A stretch of 64,000 nucleotides of DNA from Mycolicibacterium iranicum (GCF_014190915.1 NZ_JACHVU010000006.1:231085-295084), one strand, 5' to 3'; counted from the stretch's first letter, positions 43,276 through 54,512 are shown. The notes: a model not told the origin generated them from the letters alone. Numbers and translations are program-made.

Positions 43276-43642
43276 GGTGGAGCTGCCGGGAATTGAACCC
43301 GGGTCCTACGGCATTCCCTCGAGGCTTCTCCGTGCGCAGTTCGCTACGTCTCTACTCGGATCTCCTGATCACGCGAACAAGTCAGGATGACGATCCCAGT
43401 CGCTGTTTGATGTCCCCATGGGTTCCGCGACCGAACCCGTGGGTGGGTCCCTCTAGATGACGCCAGGGTCCGGGTCGAGGGCTCTCCCGGTCTGACGGAT
43501 TAGCTTCGCTTAGGCAGCGAGAGCGTAATCGCGCTGATTGGAATCGGCGCTTAATTGGTTACAACGACGCTTACGGTGGTCAGTTGTCTGCACCGGCACG
43601 CTTCCCTTGATTCGATGCGCGAAGTCGAAACCGTTCAGCCCC
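43276..43642 (-). ncRNA. ssrA: tmRNA (SsrA)
   Basis: About 367 nt. The 5' end is GGGGCTGAACGGTTTCGACT at 43642, the conserved tmRNA start including the tRNA-like acceptor strand and T-arm-facing loop. The 3' part has the T-loop sequence GGGTTCAATTCCCGGC and acceptor strand CAGCTCC, followed by A-CC; the last A of CCA is not encoded. GGGGCTG pairs with CAGCTCC. Together with SmpB it rescues stalled ribosomes and tags nascent peptides for proteolysis. The smpB gene lies 3.3 kb away on the same strand, as in other mycobacteria. The GGDEF/EAL gene ends 69 nt upstream of the 5' end. Confidence 0.96.
43510..43548 (-). other. tmRNA tag reading frame
   Basis: GCC-GAT-TCC-AAT-CAG-CGC-... translates to ADSNQRDYALAA followed by TAA. 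The C-terminal YALAA is the degradation signal recognised by ClpXP-type proteases. The fourth residue is Asn, where I recall His in the M. tuberculosis tag. Confidence 0.92.
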
Positions 43643-43674
43643 TCGCACACCCGCCGACCATCGGCGGAAGTTCC

Positions 43675-43680
43675 ATACTA
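43675..43680 (-). promoter_or_regulatory. -10 element of tmRNA promoter
   Basis: TAGTAT on the minus strand, 33 nt upstream of the mature 5' end, leaving room for a leader removed by RNase P. No good -35 was found at normal spacing. Confidence 0.5.
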
Positions 43681-43710
43681 CCGACCTCATCAACATTGGC
43701 CAGCCATTAT

Positions 43711-45957
43711 TTAGTCCCCGCGCGAGCTGCTGCTGACGCGGACCTGCCGGTCGGCCCACTCCCGGCGCAACTCGTCCATCGGAACCGGCTTGCTAAACAG
43801 ATGACCCTGGGCGAATCGGCACCCGGCCGCGTGAATGGTGTCGGCCTGCAGCCGTGTCTCGATGCCCTCGGCCACGACGTCGAGCCCCAGGTCGTCGCAG
43901 AGGCCTATGACGGAGCGGTACAGCGCCAGATCACGCTCAGGGCGCGAACCCACGGCGAGGCTTCGGTCCAGCTTCACGATGTCGACGGGCAACGCATGCA
44001 GATAGGTCAGCGAGTTATAGCCGGCTCCGAAGTCGTCGAGGGCGATCTTCACCCCCATGTCGTTGAACCGTTCGATCTGCGCCGCGGCATCGTCCAGGTC
44101 GACGATGGGGACGGTCTCGGTGATCTCCAGCACCAGACGGGCGGGGTCCATCTCGCAGTGCTCCAGGGTGCGCCGGACCCGCTCCTCGAAGTTGGGGTTC
44201 CCGAGCCGTGCCGCCCCGATGTTGACGTGAATGCTCGCATCGACGAGGCCGGCCTCCTCCACGTCGCGGCAGGCCATGTCGAGTACCAGGGCGTCCAGCA
44301 TGGCACCGAGGCCGGCGGATTCGGCGACCGCGACGAACGTCTCGGGCGGGATGACGATGCCGTTCGGCGCCGTCCATCGCGCCAGCGCCTCCACGGCGAC
44401 CAGCCGTTCGTCCGGCAGCCGCACCACCGGCTGGTAGACGAGCCGGAACCCGTTCGGGACCCCGCCCTCTGCCTCGCGCAGCGCGGCGGGGAACTCTGCA
44501 CGCACCCCCGACGACGGCTGATAGACCACCGCGGTGTTCTTGCCGAGCCGCTTACCCGCGTACATCGAGATGTCCGCCTGGCGCAGCAGATCGTCGGAGG
44601 TTCGGGACTTGTCGTCGGCGCTGGAGCGAACCAGGCCCATGCTGGCACGCACGCGCACCGAGGATCCGTGCACCGGGAACGGGTCACGCAGGGCCACCCG
44701 TAGGCGGTCGGCGACCACCTCCGGAACCTCACCACCACCCTCGACGAGGATTGCGAACTCGTCGCCGCCGATGCGGGCCAGCGTGTCCCGTTCGGTGACG
44801 TGCCGCGTCAGCCGCTCACCCACCGCCCGCAGCAGCTCGTCGCCGGCAGCGTGGCCGAAGCGGTCGTTGACCTCCTTGAAATCGTCGAGATCGACGAAGA
44901 TCAGGACGAACTCGCCCTCCTTCACGGCGGCGTCGAGGCGTTGGGCAAACAGCAGTCTGTTCGGCAGGCCGGTCAGCGAATCGTGGAGCACCTGGTGTGC
45001 CAGGCCCCGCTGGGCCTCGTACAGCCGCTGCGTCAACAGCCGCTGGGCACCGATAGCGACGATCTGGCGAGCCGCCACGAGGATCACCATCCCGAGCGTC
45101 GTCGCGACGACCACCGGCTCCAGCACCTTGCCGGCCAACACGTGGTAGGACAGCAGGATCGTGATGCCCAGGAACCCGGTGTAGGGCAGGATCAGCTGCG
45201 CCCAGTCCATCGGCCTCGAACGACGTTCAGTGCGCTGCACCGACGCCGCTCTCTCGCGCATCGCGAGCGCGATGAACACCGGGCCGAGGACGATCCCCGC
45301 GCCACCCCACACCACCTCCGCGGTGGACGCGCCGTGGGCTTCGAAGTAGGCGATCACCCGGTCCGACGAGACGATCACCACCACGCCGCACGCCAACTGC
45401 AGGTAGTTGGAGCGCACCAGGCTGTCGGCGGAGTACATCATGCCGACCACGGCCGCGATGACCACGACGACGAGCTCGAACACCGCGAAGGCGATCTCCA
45501 TCGCCGGCAGGCCGGACCGGGGCCACGACGACGTGGAGTGCCCTCCGTAATGCCCGATGACCACCAGCAACGCGAAAGAGGCGGCGGCGACGCCACCGTC
45601 CAACATCGTCAGCAGCGCGGTGTGGCGCAGCGATCCGTCGGCGGGGACCGCCACCCCCCGGCCCTTGATCGCCAGCACCACCACCGCGCCGAGCGCGAGA
45701 AGAAGGAACAGCCAATAGGGCACCACCCACACCGCCGGCGGCAGATCGGGACCCAGCCACCACGCGATCTCGCCGACCAGCAGGCTCGCGACCGCACCGA
45801 CGGCCAACAGCCGCCACAGCCGCTTGGTGCCCTGCATGTGCCGCGACACCACGAGTCCGTACCCGATGGCCACGGCGGCGGTGCACGTCTGCAGCACCGC
45901 ATCGATCCGCAGCGAGGTCACGCCCCATGGGGCGAACGCGTTCAGCGCCACCAGCAC
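43711..45957 (-). CDS. membrane-bound diguanylate cyclase/phosphodiesterase (GGDEF-EAL)
   Basis: 748 residues. The N-terminal half (about 1-300) has eight or nine hydrophobic helices with no recognised sensor family. The GGDEF domain (about 325-485) has the intact RIGGDEFAIL active loop and DSLTGLPNRLLF. The EAL domain (about 495-745) has VEALARW, NIGA, EITE, DDFGAGYNSL, KLDRS and VAEGIET, so all metal and catalytic residues are kept. Both synthesis and breakdown of cyclic-di-GMP are possible. GTG 45957 is the first normal start, though the hydrophobic frame continues about 15 codons upstream without ATG/GTG/TTG. It is the last gene before ssrA on this strand. Confidence 0.92.
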   Translation of the reverse strand: MLVALNAFAPWGVTSLRIDAVLQTCTAAVAIGYGLVVSRHMQGTKRLWRLLAVGAVASLLVGEIAWWLGPDLPPAVWVVPYWLFLLLALGAVVVLAIKGRGVAVPADGSLRHTALLTMLDGGVAAASFALLVVIGHYGGHSTSSWPRSGLPAMEIAFAVFELVVVVIAAVVGMMYSADSLVRSNYLQLACGVVVIVSSDRVIAYFEAHGASTAEVVWGGAGIVLGPVFIALAMRERAASVQRTERRSRPMDWAQLILPYTGFLGITILLSYHVLAGKVLEPVVVATTLGMVILVAARQIVAIGAQRLLTQRLYEAQRGLAHQVLHDSLTGLPNRLLFAQRLDAAVKEGEFVLIFVDLDDFKEVNDRFGHAAGDELLRAVGERLTRHVTERDTLARIGGDEFAILVEGGGEVPEVVADRLRVALRDPFPVHGSSVRVRASMGLVRSSADDKSRTSDDLLRQADISMYAGKRLGKNTAVVYQPSSGVRAEFPAALREAEGGVPNGFRLVYQPVVRLPDERLVAVEALARWTAPNGIVIPPETFVAVAESAGLGAMLDALVLDMACRDVEEAGLVDASIHVNIGAARLGNPNFEERVRRTLEHCEMDPARLVLEITETVPIVDLDDAAAQIERFNDMGVKIALDDFGAGYNSLTYLHALPVDIVKLDRSLAVGSRPERDLALYRSVIGLCDDLGLDVVAEGIETRLQADTIHAAGCRFAQGHLFSKPVPMDELRREWADRQVRVSSSSRGD

Positions 45958-46063
45958 GGTGATGGTGACGACCAGCGCTATGCGAATGCGGTAGCCGGAG
46001 ACGTCCCCACCCCCTAACCGCTGCGCCGATGCCTGGCCGTCGGATGCCCCCTCGCGACTCTGC

Positions 46064-46903
46064 CTAACCCGCCGTGATCATCGCGACGGCAGCAAGCGCG
46101 AGCACCATGCCGACCGACTGCCAGCGTGTCACCTTTTCGCGCAGGACCGCAATCGCCAATACGACGGTTGCCGCAGGATAGAGCGCGACGAGCACACCGG
46201 CCAGGGACAGCAACGACGATTGCAGGGCCAGCAGCGTGGCGATATTGGCAACGGTGTCGAGCGCACCGGCGAGGAACGCGAGCCGCAGCGGAATGCCGCG
46301 TTCGAGGACCAGGTTCGCCGTCAGGAGCGCGGCGAGCAGCACGATCGCGGTCGACGCGAGCCGGCCGAAGACCAGCGGCCACAGGTTGGCCTCGGGAGGG
46401 ACCTGGTCGAGAATCACGAAATTCATGCCGAACGCGACACCGGATCCGACCGTCAGCCAGGCGACCTTCTGGGTGAACCGGTGTGGGCTGCCGACGGAGT
46501 TGACCTGGCTCACCAGCACCACCGCGATCAGCGCCACCGCCGCGCCGAGACCGGCGAGCACCGTCGGCCGCTCCCCCAGCGTCAGACCGGCCAGCACCGG
46601 GATGCCCGCGACCAGGATCGCGGTCAGCGGGGACACCACCGAGATGGGGCCCGAGCCCAGGGCTGCGTAGAACCACCACACACCGAACGCCTGCGACACC
46701 CCGGCCAGCAGCCCCCACAGCAACGCGGGGGTGCTCAGCTCGCCACCGAACGGGAAGGCCACGACAGTGAGCAACACGAGCGCCACCGGGTAGGACACGA
46801 TCACCACGCGCAGAGCAGCCACCCGACGCGACGCGATGCCGCCGACGAAGTCGCTGACGCCATAGCCCAGCGCGGCGACGAGGGCGCTGAGGATGCCGAT
46901 CAG
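46064..46903 (-). CDS. EamA/DMT-superfamily transporter, probable CTG start
   Basis: 279 residues with ten hydrophobic helices in two EamA repeats ([54 protein letters not shown]; later [21 protein letters not shown]). It is a drug/metabolite-type permease of unknown substrate. The frame has no ATG, GTG or TTG before TM1. The codon exactly overlapping the smpB stop is CTG (CTGA, 46903), which would give the usual 4-nt coupled overlap with a rare CTG start. The first GTG lies about 30 codons inside, after TM1. Confidence 0.82.
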   Translation of the reverse strand: MIGILSALVAALGYGVSDFVGGIASRRVAALRVVIVSYPVALVLLTVVAFPFGGELSTPALLWGLLAGVSQAFGVWWFYAALGSGPISVVSPLTAILVAGIPVLAGLTLGERPTVLAGLGAAVALIAVVLVSQVNSVGSPHRFTQKVAWLTVGSGVAFGMNFVILDQVPPEANLWPLVFGRLASTAIVLLAALLTANLVLERGIPLRLAFLAGALDTVANIATLLALQSSLLSLAGVLVALYPAATVVLAIAVLREKVTRWQSVGMVLALAAVAMITAG

Positions 46904-47394
46904 GTCATGCCCTTGACGCGGCGGCCCAGTTCGCGGGTGACCTCCCGCTGCGCGTCGCGGCGAGCCATGTCCTGGCGTTTGTCGTGCGCCTGCTTGCCCC
47001 GTGCCAGGGCCAGTTCCACCTTCACCTTGCCGCCGGTGAAATACAGCGACAGCGGGACGAGGGTGAGGTTGCCGTCTCGGATCTTGCCCACCAGGTTGTC
47101 GATCTCCCTGCGGTGCAGCAACAGTTTCCGGTTGCGCCGCGGCGCGTGGTTGGTCCAACTGCCGTGGTGATATTCGGGGATGTGGAGGTTACGCAGCCAG
47201 ATCTCCCCGTCGTCGACGGTGGCGAACGCGTCGGCCAGCGACGCCGTGCCGTCGCGGAGACTCTTGACCTCGGTGCCCACCAGCGCGACCCCGGCCTCAT
47301 AGGTTTCCAGGATCGAATAGTTGTGGCGCGCCTTGCGGTTCGACGCGACAACCTGGTTGTTGGTGTCCTTGGTGGACTTGGCCTTCTTGGACAC
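46900..47394 (-). CDS. smpB: SsrA-binding protein SmpB
   Basis: 164 residues from GTG 47394 ([13 protein letters not shown]). The SmpB core is evident: [75 protein letters not shown], and [30 protein letters not shown], with a basic C-terminal tail that enters the ribosomal mRNA channel. It binds tmRNA (43276-43642) for trans-translation. It lies 2 nt downstream of ftsX, so it is part of the ftsE-ftsX-smpB operon conserved in mycobacteria. Confidence 0.97.
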   Translation of the reverse strand: MSKKAKSTKDTNNQVVASNRKARHNYSILETYEAGVALVGTEVKSLRDGTASLADAFATVDDGEIWLRNLHIPEYHHGSWTNHAPRRNRKLLLHRREIDNLVGKIRDGNLTLVPLSLYFTGGKVKVELALARGKQAHDKRQDMARRDAQREVTRELGRRVKGMT

Positions 47395-47396
47395 CG

Positions 47397-48293
47397 CTAC
47401 CGTCTCACGTACAGCCGCAGGGTGACGTAGGCGGTGACGCCGGACATCGCCAGACCCAGGAACAGCATCCAGGGTGCGCAGTAGAACAGGACGTCGGCAT
47501 AGTCGACCTTCGCGATCAGGTTGGCTTGATAGAACTGGTCCAGCGCGTTCTCCAGGAACAACGCGCGCACCAGGATCAGGCCCCCGATCGCGAGCAGTAC
47601 ACCGATCAGCGCGGCGAGCATCGCCTCCACCAGGAACGGCAGCTGGGTGTACCAGCGGGTCGCGCCCACCAGCCTCATGATGCCGATCTCGGTGCGCCGC
47701 GTATAGGCCGCGACTTGGACCATGTTGGCGATCAACAACACCGCGCCGATCGCCTGCACGAGCGCGACGGCGAACGCGGCGTTGCTGATGCCGTCGAGGA
47801 CGGCGAAGAGTCTGTCGATGAGGTCTTTCTGATTGAGCACGCTCTGCACACCGGGTTGCCCGACCATGGCCTCGTCGAACCCCTGATGCTGTTCGGGGTC
47901 GTTTAACTTGACGACGAACGAGGCCGGGAAGGCGTCCTTGCCTGCGACGTCCTTGTACTGCGGGAACTTGCGGATCGCGTCCTCGTAGGCCTCGTCCCGG
48001 TTCAAGAACCGCACCGACCGCACGTCGTCGCGGTTCTCGATCGTCTGGCGCAGCGCCTTGCACGGGTCGCCGTCGCAGGTCGGATCGTTGGCCGACACAT
48101 CGGTGGTGAGGAAGACCTGGCTCTCGACGCGGTCGAGGTAGATGGCCCGGGACTGGTCGGCCAACCGGACCACCAGCAGGCCGCCGCCGAACAATCCGAT
48201 CGAGATCGCGGTGGTCAGGATCATCGCGACCGTCATGGTCACGTTGCGGCGAAGCCCGGTGAGGACCTCGTTGATGAGAAAGCCGAAGCGCAC
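47397..48293 (-). CDS. ftsX: cell division protein FtsX
   Basis: 298 residues from GTG 48293, directly abutting the ftsE stop (TAA-GTG). It has a cytosolic start [25 protein letters not shown]1 (about 20-45), an extracellular domain with a Cys pair (DPTCDGDPC) typical of actinobacterial FtsX, then three C-terminal helices with the FtsX-type cytosolic motif [17 protein letters not shown]. With FtsE it controls peptidoglycan hydrolases of the RipC class during division in mycobacteria. Confidence 0.96.
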   Translation of the reverse strand: MRFGFLINEVLTGLRRNVTMTVAMILTTAISIGLFGGGLLVVRLADQSRAIYLDRVESQVFLTTDVSANDPTCDGDPCKALRQTIENRDDVRSVRFLNRDEAYEDAIRKFPQYKDVAGKDAFPASFVVKLNDPEQHQGFDEAMVGQPGVQSVLNQKDLIDRLFAVLDGISNAAFAVALVQAIGAVLLIANMVQVAAYTRRTEIGIMRLVGATRWYTQLPFLVEAMLAALIGVLLAIGGLILVRALFLENALDQFYQANLIAKVDYADVLFYCAPWMLFLGLAMSGVTAYVTLRLYVRR

Positions 48294-48986
<693 letters not shown>

Positions 48987-49027
48987 GGCACGCCAGTGTA
49001 GCGGTGCCGCATGGCATCACCCCGGCA

Positions 49028-49540
49028 CTAGGGGCGTGGCTGCGTCGTGCCGGGAACCGTCCCGGGTGGTGCGACGGTGGTGGGAGCCAGTGTCGGCGGC
49101 GCCTGCGTGAAGGTCTCGGGGCTCAGCGGCCCGGGTCCGTCGGGGTCGATGACGGTCGTCGTCGGACCGAACGGGATCCCCGGGACGATCGGGCTGGTGC
49201 TGGTCTCCGGCGGGGTGACGGTAGAGGACGGGACGGGTTCGGTCGTCGTCGTCGTCGTGGTCGTCGGGCGCCGCGTGGTGGTGGTGTACTCGGGCTCGCG
49301 GGTCTGGACGTTGGTCCGCGGCACCCAGGTGTAGTTCGGATCCGGGACGAATCCCGGCGGCACGACCTGCTGCGCCGGGTCGACGGCCGGCGCCGGCGGG
49401 GTGGGTTGGTAGTTCTGGTTCACCCAGAACAGAGCGATGAACGCGACGATCAGACCGGCCGTCGAGGCCCGCATCCGGCCGCCCAGGATGTAGTGCGGCC
49501 AGCCGCGCCCGTCCCCGTCCCGTTTGCGGATGAGCCTCAT
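49028..49540 (-). CDS. proline/threonine-rich single-pass membrane protein
   Basis: 170 residues. A short basic head (MRLIRKRDGDGRGWPHYILGG) precedes one membrane helix (STAGLIVAFIALFWVNQ). The outer part is low-complexity Pro/Thr (RRPTTTTTTTTEPVPSSTVTPPETSTSP). Position between ftsE and the MscS gene matches the M. tuberculosis proline-rich membrane protein Rv3103c. The role is unknown; location suggests a link to FtsEX or the cell wall. Start ATG 49540 overlaps the MscS stop by 4 nt. The Thr run is coded by a triplet microsatellite near 49240-49265 that could vary in length. Confidence 0.85.
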   Translation of the reverse strand: MRLIRKRDGDGRGWPHYILGGRMRASTAGLIVAFIALFWVNQNYQPTPPAPAVDPAQQVVPPGFVPDPNYTWVPRTNVQTREPEYTTTTRRPTTTTTTTTEPVPSSTVTPPETSTSPIVPGIPFGPTTTVIDPDGPGPLSPETFTQAPPTLAPTTVAPPGTVPGTTQPRP

Positions 49541-50505
49541 TTGTCCTGCTCCCGGGCGTCCTTGTCGGCATCCATGGTCGTGGCGGGGTGAGGGATCGCC
49601 GCCACCACGGGCGGCGCCATCTCCCCCGGCGCGACGATGCCCGCCACCCGCAGCGCCCGGATCACCAGCACGCGCATGCGGCGGCCCACCTCGAACTGCT
49701 TGCCGGGCAGGGTGCGCGCCACCATCCGCAGGTTCACGGTGTCGAGTTCGATGCTCTCCACACCCATGAGCTGAGGTGCGTCGAGTAGCAGGTCGTGCAG
49801 CTGCGGGTCGTCGATCGCCTTCTGCGCGACTTCGTGCAGGACGTCGTTGACCGCGTTCAGGTCGGCCGACGTGGGCACGGGGATGTCGATGACGGCCCTG
49901 GCCCAGTCCTTGGACAGGTTGACCGTCTTCATGATCTGGCCGTTGGGAATGGTCAGCATCTCGCCTTCGGAGGACCGCAGGCGCGTCACGCGCAGCGTCA
50001 CGTCCTCGACGGTCCCCTCGGCCGGCTGCGCGAGCGCACCCACGTTCAGCGCGACAAGGTCACCGAAGCCGTACTGCTTCTCGGTGATGATGAAGAAGCC
50101 GGCCAGCAGGTCCTGCACCAGCCGTTGCGCGCCGAAGCCTAGCGCGGCGCCGATCACCGCTGCGGGCGCCACCAGCGACCCGATCGGGATCGCCAGGATG
50201 TCGGTGATCTGCACGGCCACCATCACGAACAGCAGGGCGACCGCCAGCCAGGAGATCACCGAGGCGACGGCCTGCCGGTGCTTGGCACTCTCCGAGCGCA
50301 CCAGCTGGTCGCTCTCCTGGTACTCGGCATCGATGCGGCGGGTGACCCGCTGGGCGATCCAGTTGATGAACCGTGCCGCGAGCAGGCCGCCGATCAGCAG
50401 CAGCCCGATGCGGACGCCGCGGTCGAGAATCCAGACCCCGATGTCACCCCGCCAGAAGCCGTGCCAATGGGAGGCCAGATCGAACGCGAGAAGAGTGCTG
50501 TTCAA
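49537..50505 (-). CDS. MscS-family mechanosensitive channel
   Basis: 322 residues, start 50505. It has an N-terminal helix (GVRIGLLLIGGLLAARFINWIAQ), then two further helices and the pore-lining TM3 region (SLVAPAAVIGAALGFGAQRLVQDLLAGFFIITEKQYGFGD). The beta domain has GTVEDVTLRVTRLRSSEGEMLTIPNGQI, the MscS family signature. It acts as a pressure valve in the plasma membrane. It lies between prfB and the Pro/Thr-rich protein gene, as in other mycobacteria; translation is coupled downstream by an ATGA overlap. Confidence 0.93.
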   Translation of the reverse strand: MNSTLLAFDLASHWHGFWRGDIGVWILDRGVRIGLLLIGGLLAARFINWIAQRVTRRIDAEYQESDQLVRSESAKHRQAVASVISWLAVALLFVMVAVQITDILAIPIGSLVAPAAVIGAALGFGAQRLVQDLLAGFFIITEKQYGFGDLVALNVGALAQPAEGTVEDVTLRVTRLRSSEGEMLTIPNGQIMKTVNLSKDWARAVIDIPVPTSADLNAVNDVLHEVAQKAIDDPQLHDLLLDAPQLMGVESIELDTVNLRMVARTLPGKQFEVGRRMRVLVIRALRVAGIVAPGEMAPPVVAAIPHPATTMDADKDAREQDK

Positions 50506-50507
50506 GG

Positions 50508-51617
<1,110 letters not shown>

Positions 51618-51815
51618 GGGAAAACAGGTTACTCACTCCGCCGACGGTGCTGGCTGTCGCAGCCTGACGAGGCAATCCCCGACGCGTTTCGACTCGACCC
51701 CGCCGAATGACGTCCAGGTTGAGGCCGGCGTTCTAGAGTCGGTTCCGGAACCTCGTCCGGCCGCGTCGCGACAGCCCCTTGCGCGTGTCCGGGCAGCGAC
51801 AGAAGGCGTTCATCC

Positions 51816-53192
51816 ATGCCCCCTTTGCGGCCGTACTACGTGGCCATCGTCGGCTCTGGACCCTCCGGGTACTTCGCCGCCGCGTCCCTGCTGAAATTCG
51901 GCGAGGCCGACGAGAACCGCGACGTTCACGTCGACATGCTGGAGATGTTGCCCACGCCGTGGGGTCTGGTGCGCTCGGGAGTGGCGCCGGACCACCCGAA
52001 GATCAAATCGATCAGCGCCCAGTTCGACAAGATCTCCCAGGATCCGCGGTTCCGGTTCTTCGGCAACCTCGTCATCGGCGACCACGTGCATCCCGCCGAG
52101 CTGGCCGAGCGCTACGACGCCGTCATCTATGCAATCGGCGCCCAGTCCGACCGTGCGCTGGGCATCCCCGGTGAGGACCTGCCGGGCAGCGTCGCGGCGG
52201 TCGACTTCGTGGGGTGGTACAACGCCCACCCGCATTTCCAGGAGATGGCGCCTGACGTCTCGGGCGGACGGGCCGTGGTCGTCGGCAACGGCAACGTCGC
52301 GATCGATGTGGCCCGCATCCTGGTCAGTGACCCCGAAATCCTCGCCGAGACCGACATCGCCGACCACGCCCTGGAATCCCTGCACGCCCGTGGCGTCGAG
52401 GAGGTGCTCATCATCGGCAGGCGCGGCCCACTGCAGGCGCCGTTCACCACGCTCGAGCTCCGCGAGCTCGGGGACCTTGAAGCGCTCGGCGATGTGGACG
52501 TCGTCGTCGACCCGGCCGACGTCGCCGACATCACCGACGAGGAGCTCGACGCCGCCGGCAAGACGGTGCGCAACAACATCAAAGTGTTGCGCGGGTACGC
52601 CGAGACGACTCCGAAGGGCGCCAAGCGCCGGATCGTGTTCCGGTTCCGCACGTCTCCTATCGAGATCAAGGGCGAGTCGCGGGTGGAGTCGATCGTGCTC
52701 GGTCGCAACGAGTTGGTCAGCGGGGCCGACGGTCGGGTCACCGCCAAGGACACCGGCGAGCGCGAGGAGGTGCCGGCTCAGCTGGTGGTCCGCGCGGTCG
52801 GCTACCGCGGCATCCCGACGCCCGGCCTGCCCTTCGACGAACGCGCGGGCACCATCCCGCACGTCGACGGGAAAATCGCGGGCAGCCGCAACGAATACGT
52901 CGTCGGATGGATCAAGCGGGGCCCCACCGGCGTGATCGGCAGCAACAAGAAGGATTCCTCCGACACGGTCGACACCCTGCTCACCGACCTGAGTTCGGCC
53001 GAGGTCGCCGAATTCGACGACGGTCATCTCGACAACATCGAGCGATGGCTGCTGGAGCGTCAGCCGAAACTCGTCACCAACGAGCACTGGAAGCTCATCG
53101 ACGAACACGAGCGGTCAGCGGGCACCGGCTCGGGCAGGCCACGGGTGAAGTTGACGAGTGTGGCGGAGCTGCTGCGCATCGGGCACGGCTGA
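51816..53192 (+). CDS. fprA: NADPH:ferredoxin/adrenodoxin reductase FprA
   Basis: 458 residues. The FAD-binding motif is near the start (YYVAIVGSGPSGYFAAASLLKFGE), followed by LPTPWGLVRSGVAPDHPKIK, the adrenodoxin-reductase signature. The NADPH-binding part has GNGNVAIDVARIL and RRGPLQAPFTTLELREL. The C-terminal AVGYRGIPTPGLPFDERAGTIPH and GWIKRGPTGVIGSNKKDS complete the family pattern. It transfers electrons from NADPH to ferredoxins that feed cytochromes P450 and other enzymes. Divergent from prfB as in M. tuberculosis. Confidence 0.97.
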   Translation: MPPLRPYYVAIVGSGPSGYFAAASLLKFGEADENRDVHVDMLEMLPTPWGLVRSGVAPDHPKIKSISAQFDKISQDPRFRFFGNLVIGDHVHPAELAERYDAVIYAIGAQSDRALGIPGEDLPGSVAAVDFVGWYNAHPHFQEMAPDVSGGRAVVVGNGNVAIDVARILVSDPEILAETDIADHALESLHARGVEEVLIIGRRGPLQAPFTTLELRELGDLEALGDVDVVVDPADVADITDEELDAAGKTVRNNIKVLRGYAETTPKGAKRRIVFRFRTSPIEIKGESRVESIVLGRNELVSGADGRVTAKDTGEREEVPAQLVVRAVGYRGIPTPGLPFDERAGTIPHVDGKIAGSRNEYVVGWIKRGPTGVIGSNKKDSSDTVDTLLTDLSSAEVAEFDDGHLDNIERWLLERQPKLVTNEHWKLIDEHERSAGTGSGRPRVKLTSVAELLRIGHG

Positions 53193-53225
53193 CGCACACC
53201 GTCGAACGTGGCCCGTGCGTGCCCG

Positions 53226-53585
53226 TCAGTTGTAGGGCGTCTCCGGCGCCGGCGGCATGGGCTGCGGGCGAGAGCCGAAACCCCACTTCTCCGGATTGCG
53301 CGGCGAGTACATGACCTCCATGAGCTGACCCATCGTCGGCCAGGCGTTCACGTCCACGGCCATGCGGGTGTAGACGGTGTACTCGTTGACGGTCGGCCCG
53401 TTGATGACCCCGATGATCGTCACGAACTGTTCGCCGGTCACCCCCTCCGGCCGCGGACTCACCCCGGTGATCAGCAGCGTGCCCGGCACCCAGTCGTTGC
53501 CGAAACCCTGTCTGCGACGCAGCAGTGGTCGAGCCAGAAGCACGAGCGCACCGACGAGCAGGAGGATCATCGCGAATTCGACCAC
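53226..53585 (-). CDS. conserved single-pass membrane protein
   Basis: 119 residues if started at GTG 53585 ([25 protein letters not shown]); the longer start at GTG 53606 would leave only 2 bp to the divergent hisN start. One N-terminal membrane helix is followed by a soluble domain ([61 protein letters not shown]) with a [11 protein letters not shown] motif and a proline-rich end. The protein type is familiar from mycobacterial genomes but no function is known. It is convergent with fprA. Confidence 0.8.
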   Translation of the reverse strand: MVEFAMILLLVGALVLLARPLLRRRQGFGNDWVPGTLLITGVSPRPEGVTGEQFVTIIGVINGPTVNEYTVYTRMAVDVNAWPTMGQLMEVMYSPRNPEKWGFGSRPQPMPPAPETPYN

Positions 53586-53608
53586 ACCGCCATGGTAGGA
53601 CGGCACCT

Positions 53609-54385
53609 ATGACGACCCTCGCCGACGATGTCACCCTGGCCCTGCAACTGGCCGACGAAGCAGACGCGCTCACGATGCGACGGTTCGGCGCGGTCGATCT
53701 GCGCGTCGAGACGAAGCCGGACCTGACGCCGGCCACCGACGCGGATCTGGATGCCGAGAAACTGCTGCGCACGCGTCTGGGCGAGGACCGGCCCGGCGAT
53801 TCGGTGTTCGGCGAGGAGTTCGGTGGCACCAAGGAGTTCAGTGGCCGGCAGTGGGTGGTGGACCCGATCGACGGCACCAAGAACTTCGTGCGCGGCGTTC
53901 CCGTCTGGTCGACGCTGATCGCCCTGCTCGTCGACGGCGTCCCTGTGGTCGGCGTCGTCAGCGCACCGGCCCTGGGCCGACGGTGGTGGGCGGGCCAGGA
54001 CCAGGGGGCGTTCACGTCCTTCGGCGGCGCCACCCGCGCGATCTCCGTGTCGGGGGTCGGCGAGGTGGAATCGGCGAGCCTGTCGTATTCAGACCTGACC
54101 ACGGGCTGGGACGACCGGCGGTCCCGGTTCGGTCGGTTGCTGGACAGCGTGTGGCGGGTCCGCGCGTACGGCGACTTCTGGTCGTACTGCCTGGTGGCCG
54201 AGGGCGCTGTCGACATCGCCGTCGAACCGGAGGTCAAGGTGTGGGATCTCGCACCGCTGGACATCCTGGTCCGGGAGGCGGGCGGGCGGTTCACCGACCT
54301 GTCGAACCAGCCGGGTCCGCACGGCGGCAGCGCGCTGGCGACCAACGGGCTGCTGCACGACGCGGTCCTGAACGCGCTGGGCTGA
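53609..54385 (+). CDS. hisN: histidinol-phosphatase, inositol-monophosphatase family
   Basis: 258 residues from ATG 53609. The IMPase-family metal site is complete: GEEFG (Glu), [12 protein letters not shown], and the C-terminal [18 protein letters not shown]. The sequence closely follows the mycobacterial HisN type, which removes phosphate from histidinol phosphate in histidine synthesis. Its neighbours fadE24 and fadE23 match the M. tuberculosis Rv3137-Rv3140 order, although there the fprA gene is about 30 genes away. Confidence 0.92.
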   Translation: MTTLADDVTLALQLADEADALTMRRFGAVDLRVETKPDLTPATDADLDAEKLLRTRLGEDRPGDSVFGEEFGGTKEFSGRQWVVDPIDGTKNFVRGVPVWSTLIALLVDGVPVVGVVSAPALGRRWWAGQDQGAFTSFGGATRAISVSGVGEVESASLSYSDLTTGWDDRRSRFGRLLDSVWRVRAYGDFWSYCLVAEGAVDIAVEPEVKVWDLAPLDILVREAGGRFTDLSNQPGPHGGSALATNGLLHDAVLNALG

Positions 54386-54437
54386 CGCGCCGCCGGGGGT
54401 TCGGTCGACTTTGCTGACGGGGCCGGGGACCCTGTCG

Positions 54438-54443
54438 TTGACA
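54438..54443 (+). promoter_or_regulatory. -35-like element upstream of fadE24
   Basis: Perfect TTGACA. No convincing -10 at 16-18 nt. It lies upstream of the two operator-like palindromes. Confidence 0.3.
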
Positions 54444-54473
54444 CGTGTGAAGTGCATTACAGATCGGTCAAAC

Positions 54474-54487
54474 TTACTCGGTAGTCA
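54474..54487. promoter_or_regulatory. operator-like palindrome 1 upstream of fadE24
   Basis: TTACTCGGTAGTCA, pattern TTACT-n4-AGTmA. Paired with a second copy 25 bp downstream. Confidence 0.5.
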
Positions 54488-54498
54488 GATCGGTTACC

Positions 54499-54512
54499 TT
54501 ACTCTGGAGTCA
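54499..54512. promoter_or_regulatory. operator-like palindrome 2 upstream of fadE24
   Basis: TTACTCTGGAGTCA, arms TTACTC/GAGTCA, 47 nt before the fadE24 ATG. The 25-bp spacing between copies is about 2.4 helix turns, so a dimer or tetramer of a TetR-type regulator is plausible. Confidence 0.5.

Noticed and set aside
49240..49270. Triplet microsatellite in the Pro/Thr-rich protein
   Set aside because: Just the coding for a Thr run in a low-complexity linker; noted in the gene entry but no evidence of variation.
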